A DNA stretch of 64,000 bases, from assembly GCA_963757265.1 (NCBI GenBank), contig CAVWRA010000006.1, positions 3,063,439-3,127,438 on the forward strand, in the 5' to 3' direction. Source of the DNA: CAIVVT01 sp963757265. Lineage in GTDB: Bacteria > Acidobacteriota > Terriglobia > Bryobacterales > Bryobacteraceae. This document shows, piece after piece, positions 30,573 to 42,297 of this stretch (positions are counted from its first letter, which is position 1; every line of letters starts with the position of its first letter). The translations under genes were made by a program, and so were the position numbers. The notes beneath the pieces were generated by a model, which did no database searches, was not told the origin of the DNA, and saw only the letters and a program-made list of their open reading frames with translations.

Positions 30573-32132
30573 TCAATGGGCGTCGTGCGCCACGGCCGAG
30601 CCGGCGGTTGAATCCCGCAACGGGTTTACCATGCCGTGCTGCTCGTAGTAGCCGGGCGTTACCCGTTCCACCACCTGCGCCGTGCTGCGTTCGATCATCG
30701 TGAAAAAGGGCTTGGGTGCGAGCCCGATCCAGAACGCCGCCGCCAGCAGCGGCGCGAACACCACGATCTCGCGCCAGTTCAGATCCTGAAGCGCCTGGTT
30801 CTTCTCGTTGCTGTTCTCGCCCAGCATCGTGCGTTGGAACAGCCACAGCAGATAGGCGGCGCCCAAGGCGATGCCCAGGCCGCAGGCCAGCGCCCACAGG
30901 AGCGAGATTTCGTACGCGCCTTTCAAAATCGTGATTTCACCGATGAAGCCGTTCAGCGGCGGCAGCCCCATGGAGCTGAACGCGGCGATGAGAAAAACAG
31001 CGGTGAAAACGGGCATCACGCGGTACAGGCCGGTGTACTCGCTGATCTCGCGCGTGTGACGGCGTTCATAAACGATGCCGACGATCAGGAACAGCATGCC
31101 GGTCGAAATGCCGTGGTTAATCTGCTGCAGGATCGAGCCCGAGATGCCCGCCGGGTTCAGCGCGAAGATGCCCAGCGTGCAGAAGCCCATGTGGCTGACG
31201 GACGAATACGCCACCAGCTTTTTCCAATCCTTCTGCATCAGGCACACCAGCGCGCCGTAAACGATGGCGATGATGGACAGCACGGCGGCGATGGAAACCA
31301 CCTTGGGGTCCTTGGCCGTATCGGGCAGCAGCGGGAGCGAGAAGCGCAGAAAACCGTAGGTGCCCATCTTCAGCAGGATGCTGGCCAGGATGACGGAGCC
31401 GGCCGTGGGCGCCTCAGTGTGCGCGTCCGGCAGCCAGGTGTGAACGGGCCACATCGGCACCTTCACCGCAAAGCCGGCAAACAGCGCCCAGAAGACCCAC
31501 CACGCTTCGCCTGAGCTGAGCTTCACCGCCAGCAGGTCGGTCATGTCGAAGCTGTAGTGTCCGAACTGGTCGTAATACTGGAAATAGAGCTTCAGCACGC
31601 CCAGCAGCATCAGCATGCTTCCGGCCAGCGTGTAAATCACGAACTTGATGGACGCGTAGCCGCGCCGCTGGCCGCCCCAGATGGCGATGATGAAGTACAT
31701 CGGGATCAGCGTCAGCTCCCAGAACAGAAAGAACAGCAGCAGGTCCCGCGCCGCGAAAACGCCGAGCATGCCGAACTGCAGCAGCAGGAAGTGGCCGTAG
31801 TACTCCTTCAGCCGCGTGTCGATGGCCCGCCAGCTCGACAGGACCGCCAGGAACCCGATCAGCGTGGTCATCAGGATCAGCAACGCGGCGTACCCGTCCG
31901 CGCCCAGGTGCCACGACGCGCCCAGAGACGGAATCCACGCCGCGCGCTCCTCGAACTGGAAGTCGGCCTTGGGGTTGAAGCGGAACCACAGCGGGAGGGA
32001 AACGAGGAAGCCCAGCAGGAACACGCCGTTGGCCCACAGCTTGACCAGTTGCGGCCGCGACGAAGGGATGAAGAACAGCACCAGCAGCCCGGCAAGGGGC
32101 GTGAGAACGATGACGCTTAACAGGTGATCCAT
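30573..32132 (-). CDS. nuoM: NADH-quinone oxidoreductase subunit M, isolated
   Basis: 519 aa from the ATG at 32132 (a TTG 18 bp upstream is also open). About 14 membrane helices. The proton-pumping signature is present: FLFWELTLIPMYF (Glu in TM5), AFAVKVPMWPVHTWLPDAHT (Lys in TM7) and PTAGSVILASILLKMGTYGF. NuoM is one of three antiporter-like subunits in complex I. No nuoL, nuoN or nuoK is beside it; the upstream gene is the NtrX regulator. It may be a second copy or part of a dispersed complex. Confidence 0.93.
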   Translation of the reverse strand: MDHLLSVIVLTPLAGLLVLFFIPSSRPQLVKLWANGVFLLGFLVSLPLWFRFNPKADFQFEERAAWIPSLGASWHLGADGYAALLILMTTLIGFLAVLSSWRAIDTRLKEYYGHFLLLQFGMLGVFAARDLLLFFLFWELTLIPMYFIIAIWGGQRRGYASIKFVIYTLAGSMLMLLGVLKLYFQYYDQFGHYSFDMTDLLAVKLSSGEAWWVFWALFAGFAVKVPMWPVHTWLPDAHTEAPTAGSVILASILLKMGTYGFLRFSLPLLPDTAKDPKVVSIAAVLSIIAIVYGALVCLMQKDWKKLVAYSSVSHMGFCTLGIFALNPAGISGSILQQINHGISTGMLFLIVGIVYERRHTREISEYTGLYRVMPVFTAVFLIAAFSSMGLPPLNGFIGEITILKGAYEISLLWALACGLGIALGAAYLLWLFQRTMLGENSNEKNQALQDLNWREIVVFAPLLAAAFWIGLAPKPFFTMIERSTAQVVERVTPGYYEQHGMVNPLRDSTAGSAVAHDAH

Positions 32133-32213
32133 AAAGGCTGAAGGAGCCAAACGGCCATTCTAACAGGCTGCGCCGAAAGGGAGCGGATTGTCTCGAATGC
32201 GGGGCGCGCGGCC

Positions 32214-33571
<1,358 letters not shown>

Positions 33572-33575
<4 letters not shown>

Positions 33576-35728
33576 GCGGGGTTGGCCGGCGCGGACACAG
33601 TCCGGGGACCAGGCTCGTTTTCAGTGACGTAAAAAGCCGGCAGTTCAATGATAAAGCGCGCGCCCACCGGCAGGTTATCCTCCACCCGGATGGTGCCGCG
33701 GTGCTCCTTGACGACGTGACTCACGATGGCCAGCCCCAGGCCCGTGCCGTGCGCCTTGGTCGAGAAATACGGCATGAACAGCTTGGCCTTGTCTTCGGTC
33801 GTGATGCCGCAGCCGGTATCGGCGATCGACAGTTCCACCACTTCCGGAGCGGCCAGCGCGGTCGTGATCGCCAGTTCCTTGTAGGGCGCCTCCTGCATGG
33901 CCTCGGCCGCGTTGTTGACCAGGTTCACGACTACGCGCTGGAATTGCTCCGCATCGAGCAGCACGGCGGGCAGCCGGTCGGCCAGATTCAAGCGCACTTT
34001 GACGCCGCCCAGGCGCCCCTCGAAAACCGTGAGCGCAGTGCGCACCACGGCGTTCAGCTCCGCCGCCACCGGGTGTGCGGAAGGGAACCTGGCGAACTGT
34101 GAGAACTCGTCCACCAGAGTTTTGACGCTGTCCACCTCGCGCCGGATGGTCTCGCAGCAGCGCTCGACGATCTGGCGCACTTCGGGCGGCGCGTTGCTCT
34201 TCTCGATTTGCCTTAGGATGCGCTGCGAGCTCAGAGCGATGGGCGTCAGGGGATTCTTCAGCTCATGCGCGATGCGCCGCGCCACTTCGTGCCAGGCCTC
34301 GGCCTGCTGCGCGCGTAAGAGGTCCGTGGTGTCCTCGATCATGAGCACGTAACCGGTTGTCACGCCCAGCGAAAGGGCGGCCACGGTCACAGAGAAATGC
34401 CGGCTGGTCCGGCCCTCGGCAAGCTCGATCTGGCGCGATGCCGATCCCGTGCGCCGGGCGCTCTTCAACAGCCGGCTCAGGTCGGTCTGCAGGCCGGGCG
34501 GGATCAAGTCGGCCAGGTGCTGAGGCTGCGCGGCGAGTGGGAAGATGTTGTGGAACGCGCGGTTGGTCAGCCGCACCGTGCCGTCCGCCTCGAGCGAAAC
34601 CACGCCGGTCGGAATGCTCTCCAGCACCGCCTCGGTGAAGCGCCGCCGGCGCTCGAGTTCGTTGCGGTTGGTCTCCAGGTCCTGCGTCATCTCATTAAAT
34701 GTGCGCACCAGCGTGGCGAATTCGTCCGTCGCGGCCACTTGCACGCGATAGGCGAGATTGCCGCCGCGCACCGCCCGCGCCGCATCCAGCAGCGCCGTCA
34801 CCGGGCCCGTAATCTGCCGCGCCAGGAACAGCGCCACCCAGACTGCAACGAACAGCACGAACAGGGTGATCAGCACCAGCAACTGGAGATAGAACCGGCG
34901 GGTCTCCTTTTTCGTCAACTCCAGCTGGTCGTAATCCCCCACCTGCTTCTGCAAATCGCGTTGCGCCCGGTCCAGGTCGAGCGGCATGCGCACGCTCACC
35001 GCCATCTCGCCCATCCCCGGCAGCGGCGCCCGGGCGGTCACCTCCTTGCCCGAATACTGCGGCGGGCCGATCTCACCGGAGGGCAGTTGCTTGCCCGACT
35101 GCCGCGGCTGGACGATTTCGCCGGGCGGCAATTGCGGCGCCTCGCACACGGCGATCTGGCCGCCGTCCGTTCTCTGGATCCAGGCCCTTTCCACGCCCGT
35201 CCCGTCACATGCCGCCTCAAAAAAGGCCGTCGGCAGATGTCCGCTGCGGACGAATTCCTGGGTCGCATCGGCGTCAGCCAGCCAGCGCGCCAGCGCAGCG
35301 GCGCGCTGCCGCGTCTCCCGTTCCAGGCTCGATCCGATATCGGCCAGGCTGGTTTTCATGGTCTCGCCCGGCCGGCTGAACCACTTGTCCAGGTTGCGGT
35401 TCAGCACCTCGACGCTCCACAGCACCAGGAACATCGTCGGCAGGAAGCACAGGCTCAGCGCCGAGGCCAGAATCTTGGTGCGGATCTTCGAGCCCTCCAC
35501 GCCCGCCCGGCGCGCGATGTAGAGCTTGATGACATCGCGGAACAGGATGAAGCTCAGCAACACCGTCAGCAGGAAAATCAGCGTGGATAGCGCCCAGAAA
35601 ACATACGTCTGCTGGGGCGTCAACGGACCGTAACCGCCCGGCGTGGTGAACGAACCCTGGTAAATCACCACGGTCAGCAGCACCACCAGCAGCCCGATCG
35701 CCAAGCCGAATTTGATCCGGTGACTCAC
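33572..35728 (-). CDS. NtrY-like sensor histidine kinase
   Basis: 718 aa. Two N-terminal membrane helices, an extracytoplasmic or juxtamembrane region, another helix near 280-305, HAMP (ITGPVTALLDAARAVRGGNL), PAS, then HisKA with the H-box VARRIAHELKNPLTPIALSS and the ATPase with N-box NLVNNAAEAMQ, G1 IADTGCGI and G2 HGTGLGLAIVSHV. This is the NtrY layout paired with NtrX. Between the first helices there is an imperfect duplication (PPGEIVQPRQSGK and PSGEIGPPQYSGK). Confidence 0.92.
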
Positions 35729-35839
35729 TTTTCGAGGTCCAGCCCGCTGTGAAAATTATAGGCGCATCCGGCCGCCCATTTCCCGCGCCGCCGTGCGGAG
35801 TTGGACAATGAGAACACCCGGCGCCCATCACTCCCATCC

Positions 35840-37135
35840 ATGCGACGCATCTTTTATCTGACCTGCGCACTGGTCGCCTACGGCTCGCTGTACCCGTTTC
35901 ATTTCGTCCTGCGTGATTCGCCGGCCGGCGCATTGCAGGCTTTTTCCGCGTCGCTCGATTTTGTCGTGGATCGGGGCTTCCTGCGCGATGCGCTGGTCAA
36001 TCTGCTGGTCTACATCCCGGTGGGCTTCTTCTTCGTCCTGGATGAACGCCCGAGCCGCCCCGTCTGGCTGCGCACCTTGCGGGCGGCTCTGGCCGGCGGG
36101 GCGCTGTCGCTGTGCCTGGAGTTTCTGCAGTACTACTTCCCGCCGCGCGAGCCCAGTCTGATCGACCTGCTCAACAACACGCTCAGCGCCGCCGCGGGCG
36201 GATTGCTTGGCATCGTCTTCGCCGCCCGCGCGCGGCACGCCTTCGACGCCCTGGCCGGCCTGGGGCTGGCGCGTCCCTCCTCGGCTCTGTTTCTGCTCCT
36301 GGTGTGGGCCGCGGCGCTGTTCAGCCCGGGCGATTGGGGCGGTTTCCAGACGCTCACAAGACTGCGTGCGTTCCTGGGCGCACCAGTTCCTGCCCCGGGG
36401 CTGTTCCTCGTGGCTGCGGTTCAATGGATCGGCCTGGGAGCGCTGGCAGCCGGCATCGCCGGGCGGGCCCGCGCGCCGGCGATGCTCCTGGCCGGCGGTC
36501 TGGCCCTGCCGCTGCGCTTTCTGATCCCCGGCCAGCATCCTCAGCCTTACGAATTCGCCGGGGCCGCGGCGGCGATCGTGTGCTGGCACGCGGCCCCGAT
36601 CCGCCGGCGGCTGAGTCCGCGCCTGATCGCGCTGCTGCTGGTCTCGGGCCTGGTGGCGGACGAGTTGCGCCCGTGGCATTTCCTTCACCGGGCCGGCCGC
36701 TTCGAGTGGATCCCTTTCGCCCCGCTGCTCGATCTCACGTGGACCACGGCCCTTCCGATCCTGTTCCGCAAGGCCGCCATTTATGGCACGGTCGTGTGGT
36801 CGATCGCCCGTGCCGGATTGGGCATTCCCCCGGCCGCGCTCCTGGTCGCCACTCTCCTGGGGGCCCTCGAGGCAATCCAGATCTTCCTTCCCGGGAGGAC
36901 GGCCGAAACGACCGACTCACTGCTGGCGCTCATCGTGGGATTGATCCTGCTGCGCCTGGACCACAAATACGGGCCCGACCCCGGCGCCGGTTCCGGACTC
37001 CCGCCCCGCCCCGCCGCGCTGGATCCGCCGCCTAAGGCAGACTCCGCTGTGCCGGCCGCCTCGAGCGGGCCGCGAGGTCCCGCGCCTTCTTCGGGCGGCG
37101 GCATCTGGACCGGCGGCCGCCGTTCGGGACTTTAG
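35840..37135 (+). CDS. VanZ family membrane protein with two VanZ-like halves
   Basis: 431 aa from the ATG at 35840 (a TTG 39 bp upstream is open). Roughly ten membrane helices. VanZ hallmarks occur twice: SLCLEFLQYYFPPREPSLID near residues 90-110, and ALEAIQIFLPGRTAETTD near residues 345-365, both with the E-x-x-Q and an acidic residue after the Pro. The N-terminus YGSLYPFHF matches the family. VanZ proteins modify teicoplanin susceptibility by an unclear membrane mechanism. The C-terminal 60 residues are Pro/Gly-rich and cytoplasmic. Confidence 0.8.
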   Translation: MRRIFYLTCALVAYGSLYPFHFVLRDSPAGALQAFSASLDFVVDRGFLRDALVNLLVYIPVGFFFVLDERPSRPVWLRTLRAALAGGALSLCLEFLQYYFPPREPSLIDLLNNTLSAAAGGLLGIVFAARARHAFDALAGLGLARPSSALFLLLVWAAALFSPGDWGGFQTLTRLRAFLGAPVPAPGLFLVAAVQWIGLGALAAGIAGRARAPAMLLAGGLALPLRFLIPGQHPQPYEFAGAAAAIVCWHAAPIRRRLSPRLIALLLVSGLVADELRPWHFLHRAGRFEWIPFAPLLDLTWTTALPILFRKAAIYGTVVWSIARAGLGIPPAALLVATLLGALEAIQIFLPGRTAETTDSLLALIVGLILLRLDHKYGPDPGAGSGLPPRPAALDPPPKADSAVPAASSGPRGPAPSSGGGIWTGGRRSGL

Positions 37136-37163
37136 TTTCTAAGCGATTGGACGATGCGCCGGC

Positions 37164-37613
37164 TTAGCGCAGGTAGCCGCCCGAGATGTAATGCTGCAGT
37201 TGCGAGATCGTCTCGCTCTGCCGGCTGATGATCCATTTCACCAGGTCGCCCTGCGAAATCATCGCCGCCACGCGCTCGCCGACCATCACCGGCAGATGCC
37301 GGATGCGGTGCTCCGTCATCAGGTGCATGCAGCGGTCAACGGTCTCGTCCGGCGTCACCGTGATCACGTCGGCGGTCATGATCTCGCGCACCAGCGCGTC
37401 TCGCGAGCTGCGTCCCTCCAGGATCACCTTGCGGGCGTAATCCCGTTCGGAAAACATGCCCGCCAGCGATTCGCCTTCGACCACCACCAGCGCCCCAACG
37501 CCCTCCCCGGCCATTTTCTGGAGAGCTTCGAAAACCGTCTGATCCGGCGCGATCGACGACGCACCCCAGCCCTTCTGATCGAGCAAAGATCGAATTCGAT
37601 CGCCCAGTTCCAT
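37164..37613 (-). CDS. Tandem CBS domain protein
   Basis: 149 aa from the ATG at 37613, with GGGGGTG just upstream; a longer reading is possible but unlikely. Two CBS units occupy almost the whole protein (VFEALQKMAGEGVGALVVVE, GMFSERDYARKVIL; then TVDRCMHLMTEHRIRHLPVM, AMISQGDLVKWII). Such stand-alone CBS pairs bind adenine nucleotides and can tune partner enzymes. Separated from the downstream-oriented pyrophosphatase by its terminator. Confidence 0.92.
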   Translation of the reverse strand: MELGDRIRSLLDQKGWGASSIAPDQTVFEALQKMAGEGVGALVVVEGESLAGMFSERDYARKVILEGRSSRDALVREIMTADVITVTPDETVDRCMHLMTEHRIRHLPVMVGERVAAMISQGDLVKWIISRQSETISQLQHYISGGYLR

Positions 37614-37694
37614 AACACCCCCGTGCGTTCGATTCTTATCAGAATTGGACGATTTGTTCAAGCGAATTCTGTTCTTCGATTCTTCTTCACCCTG

Positions 37695-37726
37695 CAAAAA
37701 AGGGCGGGCCCGTGAAGACCCGCCCC
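37695..37726 (-). terminator. Rho-independent terminator of the pyrophosphatase gene
   Basis: On the minus strand the arms gggcggg/cccgccc (37719-37725 and 37702-37708) are followed by a run of seven T (37695-37701). It lies about 25 bp past the stop at 37752. Confidence 0.8.
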
Positions 37727-37751
37727 TTTCGCGCGACCGTATGGATCGAAA

Positions 37752-40283
37752 CTACTTGCTCTCGATCCGCATGCCGTAAAAGCTGCGCCGGACGAAGTAC
37801 ACCGACACCAGGAAGCACACTACCGACAGGATCAGCGTCAGCGTGCCGTGGCCCTGGTTGCGCATCGAAACACCCAGCTCCACGGCCAGCAGGCCGAACA
37901 GCGTGGTGAACTTGATGATCGGATTCATCGCCACCGAGGAGGTGTCCTTGAACGGATCGCCCACCGTATCGCCGACCACCGTCGCGGCGTGCAGCTCGGT
38001 GCCCTTCATTTTCAGGACGGTCTCCACGATCTTCTTGGCGTTGTCCCACGCCGCGCCCGCGTTGGCCATGAAAATGGCCTGGAACAACCCGAACAGCGCG
38101 ATCGCGATCAGGTAGCCGATAAAATAGAACGGCTCCAGGAACGCGAACGCCAGCGTAGTGAAAAACACCACCAGGAAGATGTTCAGCATCCCCTTTTGCG
38201 CGTATTGCGTGCAGATCTCCACCACCTTGGTCGAGTCCGCCGCGCTCGCTTTGTCCGTCGATTCCAGCTTGATATTGCGCTTGATGAACTCCACCGCGCG
38301 GTACGCCCCGGTCGAAACCGCCTGCGTCGCCGCGCCCGTGAACCAGTAGATCACCGCGCCGCCGGCGATCAGCCCCAGCAGGAATGGCGCATACAGAATG
38401 GACAGTTTCTGGATGTCCGTCGTCAGTCCGTTCGTCAGCGCCACGACGATCGAGAAGATCATCGTCGTCGCCCCGACCACCGCCGTGCCGATCAGCACCG
38501 GCTTGGCCGTGGCCTTGAACGTGTTACCCGCGCCGTCGTTCTCTTCCAGGTTCTCCTTGGCCTTCTCGAAATCCGGCTTGAAGCCGTAGTCTTTTTCGAT
38601 CTCCGCCGCGATGCCCGGAATCTCTTCGATCGTCGAGAGTTCATACACCGATTGCGCGTTGTCGGTGACCGGCCCGTAGCTGTCCACGGCGATGGTCACC
38701 GGCCCCATGCCCAGGAATCCGAATGCCACCAGGCCGAAGGCGAACACCGACGGAGCCAGCATGATGACGCCCAGGCCCAGCGTGCTCACGCCGTAGGCGA
38801 TCGCCATCAGGCCCAGAATCGCGAAGCCCAGCCAGTAGGCGCTGAAGTTGCCCGCTACAAACCCCGACAGAATGGTCAGTGACGCGCCGCCCTCCTTGGC
38901 CGAGGCCACCACTTCCTTCACGTGCCCCGAGTTGGTCGAGGTGAATACTTTGACGAATTCCGGGATCACCGCCCCGGCGAGCGTGCCGCACGTGATCACC
39001 GTCAACAGCTTCCACCACAGCGAGCCGTCGCCCAGGCCCGGAATCAGCAGCGCGCTGACTGCGTACGTCGCCGCGATCGACAGAAACGAAGTCAGCCAGA
39101 TCAGCGTCGTGAGCGGCGCCTCGAAGTTCATCTTGTCCACGTTCTTGTATTTCGCCGCCGCCACCGCGCCGTTGATGAAGTAGCTCAGCGCCGAAGTGAT
39201 CACCATCATGATGCGCATGACGAAAATCCACACCAGCAACTGCACCTGGATCACGCCGAAATTCTCGCCCGCCGACTGCTTGTTGATCGCCAGCAGGATG
39301 AAGCTGATCAGCGCCACGCCGGTCACGCCGTAGGTCTCGAATCCGTCCGCCGTCGGCCCCACCGAGTCGCCCGCGTTGTCGCCCACGCAATCGGCGATCA
39401 CGCCCGGGTTGCGCGCGTCGTCTTCCTTGATCTTGAATACGATCTTCATCAAGTCCGCGCCGATGTCGGCGATCTTGGTGAAAATGCCGCCCGCCACCCT
39501 CAGCGCCGCCGCGCCCAGGCTCTCGCCAATCGCGAAGCCGATAAAGCACGGCCCCGCCAGCGTGCCCGGTATGAACAGCAGGATCGCCAGCATGATCACC
39601 AGCTCCACCGAGATCAGCATCATCCCGATGCTCATCCCCGATTGCAGAGGGATCGAGGAACACGGATACGCCTTGCCCCGCAGCGCCGCGAACGCAGTCC
39701 GCGAATTGGCGAACGTGTTCACCCGCATGCCGAACGCGGCCACGAAGAAGCTGCCGCTGATACCCACCAGGCTGAAGAACACGATGATCGCCACTTTGTA
39801 TGCCGCAAAGCCCTGCAGCACGCCGAAGTACAGGACGATGATCACCGCGATAAAACACTCCAGCAGCAGCAGGAACTTGCCCTGCGTCCGCAGGTACGCC
39901 TTGCAGGTCGTGTAGATCAGTTCCGACACGTCCTTCATCGACTTGTGGACCGGCATCTTTTCCAGCCGCGAATAAATCACCAGGCCGAACAGCAAGCCCA
40001 GCACGCACACGCCGATGCCGATCAGCAGCAGCGTCCGCCCGCCCACGCCGCCCAGGCCATTTGCGCCTCCCAGGAAAGACACCTGGTCGAGATCCGGCAG
40101 CACGAGGTTCGCCTCGCCGCCATGGTGTTCCGCGGGTTGCGCCATCGCCGGCAGTGTGCCCGCCGCCAACAGCAGTGCCAGAACAAGCACCACCATCCCT
40201 GCCCGGACCATCCAGCCCGGGCGCCTGCCATCGGTTGCCCTGGCCGCGCGTTGCGTCGCGGGCCCGGCGTCTGTACACAGCAT
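37752..40283 (-). CDS. hppA: K+-independent-type H+-translocating membrane pyrophosphatase
   Basis: 843 aa, about 16 membrane helices. It couples PPi hydrolysis to ion pumping. Substrate motifs are clear: GGIFTKIADIGADLM, DDARNPGVIADCVGDNAGDS, ANAGAAWDNAKK, GDTVGDPFKDTSSVA. The site that tells the subfamilies apart reads GNTFKATAKP, with Lys at the A/K position, which marks K+-independent H+-PPases. The first about 50 residues include an extra signal-like helix (GMVVLVLALLLAAGTLPAMA), so the true start may be internal. A stem-loop occurs in the leader and a terminator follows the gene. Confidence 0.92.
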   Translation of the reverse strand: MLCTDAGPATQRAARATDGRRPGWMVRAGMVVLVLALLLAAGTLPAMAQPAEHHGGEANLVLPDLDQVSFLGGANGLGGVGGRTLLLIGIGVCVLGLLFGLVIYSRLEKMPVHKSMKDVSELIYTTCKAYLRTQGKFLLLLECFIAVIIVLYFGVLQGFAAYKVAIIVFFSLVGISGSFFVAAFGMRVNTFANSRTAFAALRGKAYPCSSIPLQSGMSIGMMLISVELVIMLAILLFIPGTLAGPCFIGFAIGESLGAAALRVAGGIFTKIADIGADLMKIVFKIKEDDARNPGVIADCVGDNAGDSVGPTADGFETYGVTGVALISFILLAINKQSAGENFGVIQVQLLVWIFVMRIMMVITSALSYFINGAVAAAKYKNVDKMNFEAPLTTLIWLTSFLSIAATYAVSALLIPGLGDGSLWWKLLTVITCGTLAGAVIPEFVKVFTSTNSGHVKEVVASAKEGGASLTILSGFVAGNFSAYWLGFAILGLMAIAYGVSTLGLGVIMLAPSVFAFGLVAFGFLGMGPVTIAVDSYGPVTDNAQSVYELSTIEEIPGIAAEIEKDYGFKPDFEKAKENLEENDGAGNTFKATAKPVLIGTAVVGATTMIFSIVVALTNGLTTDIQKLSILYAPFLLGLIAGGAVIYWFTGAATQAVSTGAYRAVEFIKRNIKLESTDKASAADSTKVVEICTQYAQKGMLNIFLVVFFTTLAFAFLEPFYFIGYLIAIALFGLFQAIFMANAGAAWDNAKKIVETVLKMKGTELHAATVVGDTVGDPFKDTSSVAMNPIIKFTTLFGLLAVELGVSMRNQGHGTLTLILSVVCFLVSVYFVRRSFYGMRIESK

Positions 40284-40322
40284 TGATTACATCCTCCCTA
40301 TCGAGTGCGGCTCATGAATCTT

Positions 40323-40347
40323 GGAACGGGGTGGGTCGCCCCGTTCC
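40323..40347. repeat. Perfect stem-loop in the pyrophosphatase leader
   Basis: Nine-base arms ggaacgggg and ccccgttcc with a 7-nt loop. It lies 40-64 bp upstream of the hppA start and about 160 bp before the divergent fucosidase. It could be an operator for either gene or a leader hairpin of hppA mRNA. No T-run. Confidence 0.6.
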
Positions 40348-40507
40348 GGACTTGTGGATCGGAAATGCGGAATTCTGGAGACCCAAGAACCAATATAGTA
40401 AGGCTCATCAGTGGATTCAACACGCCCTTGGCCTGATTCCATACATCGCGGTGCGGTCAGTTCCGCTTCCACCATCCCGCCAGCCCGGTGATAAGATACT
40501 CCACGCC

Positions 40508-41830
40508 ATGTCAAGTCGCGCTTTCTCCCGCCGTGACGCCATTAAACTGGGCGGCCTGGCCGCATCCCTGACGCCCGCCTTGAATGCCGCCCAGGCCCCT
40601 GCGGCCGCCGCCGATGCCGACCGCGAGCGCCGCATGCAGTGGTGGCACGAGGCCCGCTTCGGCATGTTCATCCATTGGGGCCTGTACTCCACCCTGGGCC
40701 GCCACGAGTGGGCGATGGAGGAAGAAGGCATTCCTGTCGCCGAATACGAAAAACAGGCCTGGGCCTTTAAGCCCCTTCCCAACGCCGCCCGCGCCTGGGC
40801 GCGCCTGGCCAAACGCGCCGGCATGAAATACATGGTGATGACCAGCAAGCACCATGAGGGCTTCTGCAACTTCGCTACGAAAACCACCAATTACAATGCC
40901 GCCCAAACCGGCCCCGGCCGCGACCTCGTCCGCGAGTATCTCGATGCCGCCCGCGGCGAAGGTCTGCGCGCCGGACTGTACTTCTCCCTGATGGACTGGC
41001 ACCATCCCGACGGCGCGCGCTGCAGGACCGACGAGGCCGCCCGCCGGCGCTTCGTCGATTACGTCCATGCCCAGGTGCGTGAGCTGTGCACCAACTACGG
41101 CAAGCTCGACGTGCTGTGGTACGACGTCAACTGGCCCCTGAGCGCCGAAGGCTGGGAGTCCGCCCAAATGAACCAGATGGTGCGCCAGCTGCAGCCCGAC
41201 ATCATCCTGAACAACCGCTCCGGCGTCCCTGAGGACTTTGACACTCCCGAGCAGGAGATTCGAGCCTCGCAAAATCGCAACTGGGAAGTCTGCATGACCA
41301 TGAACGACTCCTGGGGCTACCACCGCGCCGACGACAATTGGAAATCGCCCAAGACGATTATCCGCAACCTTATCACCTGCTCTCGCGACGGCGGCAACTA
41401 TCTGTTGAACATCGGTCCGCTGCCCGACGGCTCCATCCCGCCTGAAAGCGTCCGCATTCTCACCGCAGTCGGCCAGTGGATGGACCGCAACGGCTCCACG
41501 GTTGTTCAGTCCGATTTGTGCCAGCCGCGCGCCTCCGAGTTTCTGACCTTCACCCGCCAGGGCAAGACGCTTTACGCCCACGTGCTCTACTGGCCCGGCG
41601 AGTCGCTATCCATTGGTGGACTTCAAACCAAGGTTCTCTCCGCCAGATTCGCCGTAACCGGCCAGCCGGTCCGCTTCGAGCAGGACGACTTCCGCCTGCA
41701 TCTCACCGGACTCCCCATTGCCCCGCCCGATGATCCGCTGACCACGCTGGCCGTGGAATGCGCTGACATCCCCACACAGGACGAAGACCGGACCCGCATC
41801 GAGCGCCCGCGCCGCGGCGTCGGCATCTAG
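40508..41830 (+). CDS. Tat-exported GH29 alpha-L-fucosidase
   Basis: 440 aa from the ATG at 40508; the upstream extension of the frame is antisense to hppA and rejected. A twin-arginine signal SRRDAIKLGGLAASL is at residues 7-21. The catalytic domain has EARFGMFIHWGLYS, SKHHEGFCNF and YGKLDVLWYDVNWP, whose Asp is the family nucleophile. It removes alpha-L-fucose from glycans outside the cytoplasm, in line with the many sugar genes of this genome. No acid/base Glu can be fixed by eye. Confidence 0.9.
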   Translation: MSSRAFSRRDAIKLGGLAASLTPALNAAQAPAAAADADRERRMQWWHEARFGMFIHWGLYSTLGRHEWAMEEEGIPVAEYEKQAWAFKPLPNAARAWARLAKRAGMKYMVMTSKHHEGFCNFATKTTNYNAAQTGPGRDLVREYLDAARGEGLRAGLYFSLMDWHHPDGARCRTDEAARRRFVDYVHAQVRELCTNYGKLDVLWYDVNWPLSAEGWESAQMNQMVRQLQPDIILNNRSGVPEDFDTPEQEIRASQNRNWEVCMTMNDSWGYHRADDNWKSPKTIIRNLITCSRDGGNYLLNIGPLPDGSIPPESVRILTAVGQWMDRNGSTVVQSDLCQPRASEFLTFTRQGKTLYAHVLYWPGESLSIGGLQTKVLSARFAVTGQPVRFEQDDFRLHLTGLPIAPPDDPLTTLAVECADIPTQDEDRTRIERPRRGVGI

Positions 41831-41921
41831 CCCTCGCAGCTTGTCCCCGTTTTCGCACTCTCACCTCAGGGGTGTAGCTCAGGCGCAGTTCAATTCGGGG
41901 GACGAATTCGGAACCCAGGGA

Positions 41922-41970
41922 CACTCAATCGCTGACTTGGTGAGACGGAGGCCACCCCACGGGCGCTGAC
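41922..41970 (-). repeat. Dispersed 49-bp repeat, copy 2
   Basis: Inverted relative to 13983-14031 and identical to it at 39 of 49 positions without gaps, with exact blocks ctccgtctcac and gcccgtg. Confidence 0.6.
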
Positions 41971-42297
41971 AGTCAGGATGGCCCGGATCGCTGGAATCGT
42001 GGTCGAGTTTCGCCCGCCCATCGCCTCCGCAAGAATCCGACACCACGTCCCCCCCATGCGAGCCCTCTCCCGTGTGGCTCGTTTTCTCAAACAAGGCATT
42101 TTAAATCAATCACTTGCCGGCCTGCTCCATACCCCGGCCGCCAGCTGGGAGATTCGACAGATCCGACACTTTTCGACATCCATCCGACACCCATGTCGAA
42201 TTCTGTCGCATTGCCCTCTTCTACGGTTCTCGCCTTCGCTTCGTATTCGCCCTTGACATGGCATGGTATCGTTAAGCAGCGACAGGGGTTGCGTGTA

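Noticed and set aside
41869..41905. tRNA gene
   Set aside because: A D-arm-like gtagctcagg and a T-arm-like gttcaattc are joined with no anticodon arm or acceptor pairing; at best a relic.
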